From NCBI GenBank assembly GCA_025084515.1, contig JAJAGP010000554.1:1-64000 (forward strand): a stretch of DNA of 64,000 bases, written 5' to 3'. The DNA comes from Ancistrus triradiatus (Eukaryota; Chordata; Actinopteri; Siluriformes; Loricariidae). Below, piece after piece: positions 55,241 to 64,000 of this stretch. Positions within the stretch are counted from its first letter, which is position 1; each line of letters opens with the position of its first letter. The notes below the pieces were generated by a model. It was not told the DNA's origin, made no database searches, and worked only from the letters and a program-made list of their open reading frames with translations. A program made the position numbers and the translations under genes.

Positions 55241-57780
55241 GTATTTCATTTAAACTCAAAATGATGTCAACATAATGTAATGTGTGGACTGAAACTTATT
55301 GCTGCATGTTTGTATTCAGTTATTCTATCCTACACTTCACCCTAATACCTTTTCAGAACAAGGTGTTGAGTTGAATATTTCTGATTGTGTTTTCAAGTGT
55401 CTTCCATTGCAAAGTATTTTGCAATTATCATTATTTGCTCCTAAAAGCAAATGAAGGCTTACTCCAGCAATTCTCATGAGTGAAGCCATTTACAAGGAGC
55501 AAGCTCACAGAAATTGAAATCTCTCAATGGGCAAGGTTTAAAGTTTAAAGTGCCCCCTCCAGCTGCAGGAAAAATTGCAGACGATATCTCCGCAGCAACA
55601 TTATGCTTAATAGAGCACATGTTAAATGATCCTGCTGGATAGAAACAGTGGCGAGCATATCATTTAGTCACAGTGCAGAACACAAGCACTGCATTTAGTT
55701 CATCCCGGGTTTCTACCAGGCTCATAGGCTATACATTTTGTTAATAGGTCAGCTCGTCATGCACCAGAAGTGCAAACACATTATGGACTATAAAATCCAA
55801 GCCATAGGGAATAGAGTGGTGAATGTTAGTCGTCATAAAATATATGAACTATTATGGAAAGAACCTGGGGGAGACAGAGGCCAAAAGGTTATGTATTTGG
55901 GGCTGCTTTTAAAACTTAATAAAACTGTGAAGCACTACCTGCTCCTCACAGATGCATCAGCTAGTTTTACTGTCTTTTCATAAAGTATTTTTTTCCTCAG
56001 ACAGTGTAAATTCAAATGCGACTATAACTTACGTGTGTCTTTGTGCAGTCTGGGTAGTACTGAAAACAGAATAATGGCGGTCAATGTTCAACAGGGTTTT
56101 GAGTGACTCCCTATGGCATTAGTGACTGGAATGTATTGATTCTTCCATCTTCGCCATTGCATTGATTTACTGTGCCACTGGAGACGGTGAGAAGTGGCTT
56201 GCTAATCCCAGAGATATATGTCACAGATTTGTTTTAATTATGAGTGCAAACAACATGGAAATTGGATCTTTGACTGAAGTGGTGTGACTGGAACAATAAT
56301 ATCACTAATTGTGGTTGCTTTGCTTCTGCCGCAGATCAATAGTTAGAGATGCAGTATAAAGAGCTGGGGCAGCAGTATAGTAAATTGGCTGGAAAACTGA
56401 AGCGGAATCATCTGAATGTGTAATTGAAACCTCAATTCCAGATCATATCCCTTGTATGTCTCAGCATCTGTCATGTATTTAATTATTTATGTTATTTTTT
56501 ATTTATTTTTCCAGAGCAGTGTGGAGTCTAGCTGTCAGATGGTAATTATTTCATAAGCCCTTTGGCTTTGCAGTGCCCTTTTTACTGCCTTCTCTGGCTG
56601 AGGGCCCCATGATCCATAGGCTTAGTCCCAAAACGTTGCTAAACTACAAAACCCTGTGAAATAAAATACTCAGAGGGTTAGAACAATTTAGTGAGTGAAC
56701 ACCCTTCCTTTCAGATGTGCCTTCCCCGTGCTGTGGCTATTTCTTCATGCCCAGCAGGGGCTCCGCTTTGTGGCTTTTAATAACTTGCCTTTTGGAGTTC
56801 TACCCCCCGAGATGCATTTCTCTCTCTTTTTTCTTCCTGTTTCCCTTTATTTGTACCGCTCTGTTTCTAATCTACCAGCAGCTGTGTAGAGGAGAAGTGT
56901 GGGCCGGAACACTGAAGGTGGCAGCAGCAAATTTTTTCCAGTTCCTCAACACTCTAATCCTCCTCCTTTTTTGCCCAGCTCAAGCATTATATTGCAGTTT
57001 CATTGACTGGGAGGTGTTGTGTTGCTGTGGAATCAATAGTCGAGGGGATCCCAGCCCAACGATTAGCTTGTCAGTCAAGCCTGCATGGCGGGGAGAGATG
57101 AGGAGGGGAACAGTGGAGAAGGGAAGCAGGAGAGAAGCAGAGGCAGTTTAAATCCTGAAATACCGGGGGCCACCAACACAAATCGAGAGGAATGCTGGCA
57201 GCCAGTGACGACTGCACCACACCACCTGTTGTAGAAAGCAACATGTGCTGAGTGTATTAACCTTTCTGCTACTGGGATTTAACCCCTGGTCTCTGCCAGA
57301 CTCACACCCTAGTTTGGGAGAGCCTTACACTAACACAAACAGAGCAGTTAAGACATCAAAAAACAACTCTCCATGTATTATTTTGCACTCTTTGGTGGTT
57401 TGAAATTGTTTAAAGGATTTGCATAAGTATCTAATTTACTCTACCACTATTACTACTGTTGGAATGGTTTGTTTAAATCTTGAAACCACCAACCACCCCT
57501 GTACTCAAACCCTGAATCTAATGTGGCTGCTGGAGTTTATTCAAATTCATGGGAAGGATGTAATTTTTTTTACAATTGTGCTTCATTTCGATCTCCGTGT
57601 ATTTACAACATTTTAAAAGTAAGAACAATAAAATATACATAGTGCATAATTAATATTGCTTATAAGGACTGGTAGGTGGCAAGGGAGGTAATTACACAAG
57701 TAAAACATCTATTCTTACAGGAGGTGAGTATTGTCATTGTTACTAGAGTAACTCTAATGGAATTTTTAGTGGAACAGAAA
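55241..57780. other. gene-free stretch with GC-richer block
   Basis: 56500-57320 is GC-richer and lacks simple repeats. The plus-strand frame 56717-57151 (144 codons) has hydrophobic and proline/arginine-rich parts but no family motif, overlaps another frame, and has no visible exon structure. I do not call it a gene. Conserved non-coding sequence is possible here. Confidence 0.4.
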
Positions 57781-58030
57781 CAGTGGAACCTCAAAATTCA
57801 ACACTTCTTTATTCAACCAATTCAGATATTAAAAGATGTATTTGAAAACATTTTTGCCCCCAAATTCAAACAGAAATCCTGACTTTGAACAACAGTAAAA
57901 CCTTTATCTTTATGCCTATGGTCCATCCTCAGGGTATGTCTGAAATTAATAGGATTCAGACTTCGAACAAATCTGAATTCGAATGGCCTTTCGGAACCGA
58001 TTAATAGTTAGGATTCCAAGGTTCACGTTA
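57781..58030. mobile_element. small non-autonomous element with inverted ends
   Basis: The left part CAGTGGAACCTCAAAATTCA and the right part GGATTCCAAGGTTCACG are inverse-like ends; the sub-terminal parts (AACCAATTCAG and GAACCGATTAATAG) are also inverse-like. About 250 bp. The ends resemble those of 43164-43985 in general type. Target duplication unclear. Confidence 0.5.
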
Positions 58031-58136
58031 GCAAGTAGCCTAATAACTATTAACTTGAATGGACCCAGACACTACAAAGAGCATGCTTATGAAGGACAAA
58101 GCAATCAATTTGCAAAGATGCCGTGTCATATTTTCC

Positions 58137-59775
58137 TACAGTGGTGCTTGAAAGTTTGTGAACCCTTTAGAATTTTCTAGATTTCTGCATAAATATGACC
58201 TAAAATGTCATCATATTTTCAGACAATTCCTAAAAGTAGATAAAGAGAACCCAGTTAAACAAATGAGGCACAAACATTATACTTGGTCATTTATTTATTG
58301 AGGAAAATTATCTGATATTACATATAAGTGGGTGGCAAAAGTATGTAAACCTCTAGGATTAGCAGTTAATTTGAAGGTGAAATTAGAGTCAGGTGTTTTC
58401 AATCAATAGGATGACAATCAGGTGTGAGTGGGCACCCAGTTTTAGTTAAAGACCAGGGATCTGTCAAAGTCTGCTCTTCACAACCAGTTTATGGAAGTGT
58501 ATCATGGCACAAACAAAGGAGATTTCTGAGGACCTCAGAAAAAGAGTTTTTGGTGCTCAACAGGCTGGAAAAGGCTACAAATCCATCTCTAAAGAGTTTG
58601 GACTCCACCAATTCACAGTCAGACAGATTGTGTACAAATGGAGGAAATTCAAGATCATCGTTACCCTCCCCAGGAGTGGTCGACCAACAAAGATCACTCT
58701 AAGAGCAAGTATGTTATAGTCACAAAAGATCCCAGGGTAACTTCTCAGCAACTGAAGGCCTCTCTCACATTGGCTAATGTTACTGTTCATGAGTACACCA
58801 TCAGAAGAACACTGAACAACAATGGTATGCATGGCAGGGTTGCAAGGAGAAAGCCACTGCTCTCCAAAAAGAACGTTGCTGCTCATCTGCTCATCAAAAG
58901 ATCATGAGATTTTGAAAAATAAAAATAAAAAATAGAAATTTGTGGATGGATGGACCAGACCATTACTGCTCGTCTGCAGTTTGCTAAAGATCACGTGGAC
59001 AAGCCTGAAGGCTATTGGAAGAATATTTTGTGGACGGATAAGACCAAAATAGAACTTTTTGTTTTAAAAGAAAAACGTTACATTTGGAGAAAGGAAAACA
59101 CTGCATTCCAGCATAAGAACCTTATCCCATCTGTGAAACATGGTGGTGGTAGTATCATGATTTGGGCTGTTTTGCTGCATCTGGGCCAGGACGGCTTGCC
59201 ATGACTGATGGAACAATGAATTCTGAATTATATCAGAGAATTCTAAAGGAAAATGTCAGAACATCTGTCCATGAACTGAATCTCAAGAGAAGGTGAGTCT
59301 AAGAAAAAAAAGTTAACGAAAGAAGAATAAAGTTAATGTTTTGGAATAGCCAAGTCAAAGTCCTGACCTTACTCCAATCGAAATGTTGTGGAAGGACCTG
59401 AAGAGAGCAGTTAATGTGAGGAAACCCACCAACATCCCAGAGTTGAAGTTGTTCTGTATGGAGGAAAAATCCTCCAAGTCGGTGTGCAGGGCTGATCAAC
59501 AGTTGCAGGAAACGTTTAGTTACAGTTATTGCTGCACGGGGGGTCACACCAGATACTGAAAGCAAAGATTTACATACTTTTGCCACTCACTAATATGTAA
59601 TATCATTTTCCACAATAAATAAATGACCAAGTATAATATTTTGTCTCATTTGTTTAACTGGGTTCTCTTTATCTACTTTGAGGACTTGTGTGAAAATCTG
59701 ATGAGGTTTTAGGTCATATTTATGCAGAAATATAGAAAATTCTGAAGGGTTCACAAACTTTCAAGCACCACTGTA
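58137..59775 (+). mobile_element. Tc1-like transposon, family A, both ends present, best copy
   Basis: About 1.64 kb between TACAGTGGTGCTTGAAAGTT and CTTTCAAGCACCACTGTA, so the outermost ends are exact inverses. The long terminal repeats (about 200 bp) remain recognisable throughout. TA flanks both sides. The transposase is on the plus strand and is broken. It is the copy closest to intact in the window. Confidence 0.95.
58504..59570 (+). pseudogene. Tc1 transposase pseudogene, family A, start and HTH intact
   Basis: The frame from ATG 58504 reads MAQTKEISEDLRKRVFGAQQ, FGLHQFTVRQIVYKWRKF and LPRSGRPTKITLRASML before a stop at 58717-58719: both helix-turn-helix parts and the GRPR-like linker are there. 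The next frame (from 58638) carries VTKDPRVTSQQLKASLTLAN. Frame 58950-59204 has LQFAKDHVDKPEGYWKNILW, then TDKTKIELF with the first catalytic Asp, and SVKHGGGSIMIW. The second Asp region near 59290-59330 is disrupted by a deletion and an A-rich run; SPDLTPIEMLWKDLKRAVNV near 59358-59417 holds the Glu. Dead enzyme; the first 72 codons could still be read. Confidence 0.9.
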
Positions 59776-60600
59776 GGTCACAGTATATCATAGTTTATAA
59801 CTTTTCATCTTCTTGCTTCAGAAAGCTGTGTATTACCTATTACATTATGTGTTACCTATTTTTTAACCGTGTATACAAAATGTACTACGTGTATACATCA
59901 TATCTCTTTATGTTCTACAGAGATATCGCATCAATCACTATCTTTACTGAGTATGACATATGTCAGGAATAACTGTCTATGTGAATAGTACATAAGCATA
60001 ACAGTAAGTTTCTAGAGTTAGCACTTATTTACTTGTATTTTCATTCATGTGAGGAAGTGTGAGATAAATTTGATCAATTGCTTTTCCACTCTCTTAATAA
60101 ATATACCTAAATGTGTGGAACATTGTGCATGTGAGTCTTGCAGAATTCCAGCTTGTATCTTTCCTTATTGGCTAAACACAGCTGAGCATGGTAAAGAAGA
60201 AAGCTTTTGAACTTACCAATGTACTGACAAGCTCAGTGTCCTATTTGTTTTGGTGCATTAAATCAATTCTTCAGGCTTGATCCCAGGAGAGTGCAAGGCC
60301 TAGTCTTATTTCAGCAAGTACTAAAACAAGAGTAATTGTACACTGTGTGTATATGTGAGCCAGAATCATAGGGAATTTACACAGAGCAAAACGGTGACCT
60401 TTGGAATACATCCCAGAGCTGATTGCAGTTCATCATCAATTGAAAGTCATCTGATACCAGAATACTCATTCCATGTAGAAATAGACTAGCCAGTGTAACA
60501 CATAATGTGTCCGCTTTTTGTGAATGGCCAAATGTCATAGTTACATTAGTTGTACGCATTCCTTACACGTATGTTCATTCTTATGCTGGTTGAAGAATGC
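59776..60600. other. gene-free stretch
   Basis: AT-rich, no recognised feature. The minus-strand frame 60377-60559 has no motif. Confidence 0.4.
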
Positions 60601-60602
60601 AA

Positions 60603-61022
60603 GTACAATGAACTCATTGTCATGTTCAAGAAACCCGAGATGTTTGAGATGATTTGAGCTTTGTGACATGTGCATTATCCTGCTGATAGCCACCAAAGGT
60701 ACACTGTTGTCATAAAGGGAAGAACAGGGTCAGCAACAATACTCAGGTAGGTGGTGGCATTTAATGAATGCTCACTCGTTATTAAGGGACACAAAGTGAA
60801 CCAAGAAAATATCCCCCTTATTATTTCATCACCACCAGCATATCTTGCATATATTGTTTGTATTGAGTGGTTATTTGAGTTACTGTTGCCTCTAACCGGT
60901 CTGGCCATTCTCGACAAGGCATTCTCACCCAGAGAACTGCCGCTCACTGGATATTTTCTCTTTTTTGGACCATTCTCTGTGAACCCTAGAGTTGCCCGTG
61001 CATGAAAATTCCAGTAGTGATT
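60603..61022 (-). mobile_element. Tc1-like remnant, family D, central part
   Basis: The minus-strand frame 60675-61073 includes FTENGPKKRKYPVSGSSLGE, ARPVRGNSNSNNHSIQT and HSLNATTYLSIVADPVLPFM. These follow the central part of the family D transposase (compare 15950-16701). The second Asp region near 60640-60680 is damaged. Both ends are missing. Confidence 0.82.
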
Positions 61023-61745
61023 ACCAAGAACAACAACGAGTGAACTACTTACGCCTAATGTTTGCTGACACAATAATTTACAAAGGTGGAAAACATTTGT
61101 ATATTACTGTGATTTTTACCATCCATAAATTACATCATGGTGTACGTTACATGGTCTCATGCTGTTCTGCTCATATTGCTACAGACCTAAAAAGAAATTC
61201 ACCCGAGCTCAAATATCACTGCATCTGTGGCAACATGATATTGCCAGAGTCTAGGCATCCAAAATAATGTTTTCCCAAAACATGTACACTTTAGCTTAAA
61301 ATTGCTGCTGAAGTAGCTGAAGGGATGTTAATTTTGTTTTCATATACTCCAATAAATAAATGATATACCACATATTGGCAACCTTTGTCACCAACACAGC
61401 TTTAGTTCATGGGATTGTGTCATACAAGTTGTTTGGTGGAATATTGGACCATTCAACAAGAAATTGTTGGTTCCTTGAGAGATGAAAAAACAGATATCCA
61501 CATAACAATCAGCACTAAATAACTTCTTAAAATCTCCAGTAATGCTTTAATTTGATGATTATGGAGGACATGGAAAAGTTCTTGACCTAATGAATTCTAC
61601 AAGATGCATACTCACAACATAATTGATCCCTACCATACTTTGCAGTTTGCAGTAGCAAAGGGCCTCCATTGGTTTTGTTCATACTTCAAATCCACACAGA
61701 AGTAGTAAATATGGTGAAAACAAATCATATTCATTTTCTATGGTG
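61023..61745. other. unassigned stretch
   Basis: No gene recognised. 61380-61680 has a Tc1-like flavour (TGGAATATTGGACCATTCAA, CCATACTTTGCAGTTTGCAG) but I could not establish the reading blocks. Confidence 0.35.
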
Positions 61746-61895
61746 CAGTAGAACAGGTGTGAAGTACCACTCAACCCACACGGACAAGGGGAGGACATGC
61801 AGACTCCACACAGAAAGGATCCAGACAGTTCCACCTGAGACTAAACCCTATAAGGCAATAGTTCTACCACCTAGCCACCGTGCCACCCTTACAGG
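61746..61895 (-). repeat. SINE-type repeat head, minus strand
   Basis: Read on the minus strand this is the 5' part of the repeat at 16997-17327: a GGTGGC-type start at 61885-61893, then the CTGTGTGGAGTCTGCATGTC block near 61795-61816. The body and tail are missing. Confidence 0.65.
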
Positions 61896-62734
61896 TATTA
61901 TGTGACTGTATTTCAAATGTCTGAATATTGTCTGAAATCTTGTGGAAATATCAGTATAGGTAGTGCTCATGCGCAGTGTCCAAGTCTAGTCTGAGTGCCT
62001 CCTGGGTGCGTCGTGTGAAAAATCACAGATTCTGCTGCTGAATATATCAAACAATATGAACATTTTGTAATAATGATCACTTCATGTGGATTTCGTGATT
62101 AAAAAATGTACAGGTTTTACCCTCCACGTTTCTGCATCTTGTGCCAGTCTAATATTAAAATGTGTTTATATTTAAATGTATTCATATATTAAACCTATTA
62201 CTTTGAATGCTGATGGAAAACGGCATTTCCATATGCAGTTATGCATTAATACAAAGTTTTAAATAAAAAATGTGAGAATTTAAAAAAGGTCTAAACAAGC
62301 TGTATCTGAAATCTTAACACTAACTCACTAGATTAAATCCAGTGCTTCTAGAAAGCCACACTATTAAAATGTAAGCATGTTGTATTATATCCATAGTTTA
62401 AATAAGGAATTCGCTGATGTGAGATGGCTGGCTTTCTTCGAAATGGTAATGAATAGCTGATCTGTATGACATTGTTATCTGTTGTCTTCTGTGTGTATTT
62501 CTACATAAGTATTTGTGAAATTCAGTTACCACGTGGTACAGGGCTTTATAGATTGTTGTGGGATTTTTACTTGAAGTTACTGTTTCATGTTTTGCTGTGA
62601 TGTTGCCCACTCTTTTCAAGGGAAAGTAGCTAAAACTTGCTTGTTGTCAATAGAAGTTGCCAGATATTGTCAGAAAATTTAGGACAGTATGAAAAATGCA
62701 ACTAAAAACAAATGCATTGTTTCTTACATATACT
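61896..62734. other. gene-free stretch
   Basis: No element assigned. A stretch TTGTGCCAGTCTAATATTAA near 62140-62160 resembles TTGTGCCAGTCTAATGTAAA near 12457-12476, hinting at an unrecognised dispersed repeat. The minus-strand frame 62398-62619 has no motif. Confidence 0.35.
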
Positions 62735-63475
62735 TAGACTTTTATTTCATTGTAACACATTCCAAAAAAAATTGGAACAGTAAAGCATTTACCACTGTAT
62801 AATGCTGCCAGCGCAGACGTGTTAATGACCTTTGCCAAGGGCACTGACACAAATACCATGACAAACTCTGGCTTTTGGACTTGTTGCTGATTACACTCTG
62901 AATGGTCCATTTTGTCTTTGTTCTGGAGCACACGGCATCCATTCTTCCGAAAAAATCTGCAATACTGATTGGTCTGACCACAATACATGTTTCCACTGTG
63001 GGATGGTCCATCCTAGATGCCTCCAAGCCTAGAGAAGTTGACATAGCTTGACATGCTTCATTTGAGACTTTTTTTGTATTGTATAGTTTTAAGTGGCATT
63101 TGTGAATGTAACTCCATATTGTAGTGCTTGATAAATGTTTGGTAAGTAATCCCTTGCCCATCTGGTTATATCAGCTGTTGATGAATGACGGTTCTTGATG
63201 AAGTGTTGTCGGAAGGATCAGGGACCGTGGGTCTTAGGCTTGTACCCTGGCCCTTTGTGCACAAATTTTTTCTCGGATTCCTTGAATTATTTAATGATAT
63301 TATGCACTGTAGAGGGAGAAAAATGCAAACCCCTTCAAGGAACATTGCTTTTAAACATTTCAATAATTTTCTCAAGCATTTGCTGAGAAACTGGAGATCC
63401 TCTGCCTACCTTTCTGCTAACCATCCCACTTCTCTCAGTCCACTGATGTGCCCCTTCTCAAAGGCAAAATATCTT
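62735..63475 (-). mobile_element. Tc1-like remnant, family E
   Basis: Minus-strand frames read GRGSPVSQQMLEK-like near 63375-63415, KNRHSSTADITRWARDYLPN near 63140-63195, YIHKCHLKLYNTKKVS near 63060-63110, and WTIPQWKHVLWSD-like near 62965-63010, matching the DNA-binding half and first catalytic block of a Tc1 transposase. QSLSWYLCQCPWQRSLTR follows. The C-terminal half is not recognised. Stops and frame changes are frequent. The same family occurs on the plus strand at 13092-13583. Confidence 0.78.
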
Positions 63476-63506
63476 TAAGTGGAACGTAGAGTCATGCCTA
63501 GCAGTG

Positions 63507-63710
63507 AATGATCTCTCACCAAGAGGTACATTACCCAAAAGTAGCCTTTGAGAGACTTATTATAGGGCAGTGGGGGAAGCACTTTTATGCCCTCTTGTGG
63601 CAAGACCCAGTGTCTAATCAGACCACACCTGTAATCGTTTACTGCATGCTGAGTTTTGCAGCAATCCGACATTTCTATCTGGGTGCATTATATTTTTGTC
63701 AATGAGTATA
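63507..63710 (-). mobile_element. 5' terminal segment of the family E Tc1 element
   Basis: Carries GAAGCACTTTTATGCCCTCT, GGCAAGACCCAGTGTCTAAT and the end TTTTTGTCAATGAGTAT, adjacent to the transposase remnant at 62735-63475. The same segment is found at 5755-5977 and 16728-16886, so the orientation and boundary are supported by three copies. Confidence 0.8.
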
Positions 63711-64000
63711 TAAAGATGCATTTATTTAATACAGTAATTTATCTTTTTTTTTTTTTACTTTTCTCATATATAACCCTATGTATCATGTAACACAGTGTTC
63801 ATTAAATTAAATTCTTCCACAAGATATTTTATTTAATTAAGTAATGCATTTTTTTTAAATATGCCTAAGTACTTTTCCTTGAGTAAGATTTTTTGCTACT
63901 CTGCTAAATGTACTCTTACTACCTTTTCTCAGAAGTCCACAAAATACAAAAAAATTGATATAAAGGTTTTCTGACAGCGCTGCCATGGATTTCACTATTG
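63711..64000. other. right flank, unassigned
   Basis: AT-rich. 63865-63925 (AAGTACTTTTCCTTGAGTAA, then TACTCTTACTACC) faintly resembles a hAT sub-terminal region but is too short to call. Confidence 0.35.

Noticed and set aside
56717..57151. Open frame of 144 codons on the plus strand, partly hydrophobic
   Set aside because: No family motif, overlaps another frame, no exon structure or neighbouring exons; chance is likely in this GC-richer block.

Overview
The window looks like intergenic DNA from a teleost fish. It is AT-rich, full of (CA)n, (TA)n and (GA)n microsatellites, and dominated by Tc1/mariner DNA transposons of the kinds that fill fish genomes. There is also one Ty3/gypsy retrotransposon, hAT and piggyBac remnants, a LINE 3' end and tRNA-headed SINE-like repeats. 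The unusually high Tc1 load would suit a catfish or another ostariophysan, but that is an inference and no host gene confirms it. I found no convincing host protein-coding exon, tRNA, rRNA, CRISPR array or prokaryotic feature.

Layout. 1-1299 is unassigned. 1300-5075 is a GC- and CpG-rich gypsy element: one 342-bp LTR, broken gag, protease, reverse transcriptase with its catalytic Asp residues, RNase H reduced to its last part, and integrase with a D-to-N change. It stops at an antisense Tc1 fragment (5076-5977) and no 3' LTR is visible. 6-22 kb holds SINE-type repeats, a complete but dead Tc1 copy (8564-10098), a small Tc1 remnant between direct repeats (13092-13583), another Tc1 remnant (15950-16701) and a complete-ended copy of a second Tc1 family (17372-18937). 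22.5-29.5 kb holds a third Tc1 family (22541-24139), a hAT 5' end, a 186-bp AT-rich palindrome and a piggyBac remnant. 30-35 kb holds several copies of a repeat that always borders (GT)n, a second palindrome and a non-autonomous element with terminal inverted repeats (34285-34919).

35.9-38.6 kb is the most unusual stretch: two near-identical inverted arms of about 338 bp flank a Tc1 copy that has lost its left end. 39-64 kb continues with microsatellites, internally deleted and nested Tc1 copies (41186-41777; 42650-44350 with an 822-bp insertion), further Tc1 copies (45799-47220, 49536-50460, 52984-54151, 54375-55240, 58137-59775, 60603-61022, 62735-63710) and a LINE tail.

How it works together: no element here appears able to move by itself, because every transposase or polyprotein seen is broken by frameshifts, stops, deletions or a lost start codon. 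Several copies keep good terminal repeats and could in principle be moved by enzymes made elsewhere. The stretches between elements show nothing I can name; a few moderately GC-rich ones could hold conserved non-coding elements. I did not find a new biological system. The best leads are structural: the inverted duplication at 36-38.5 kb, the microsatellite-centred palindromes, and the repeat family linked to (GT)n tracts.
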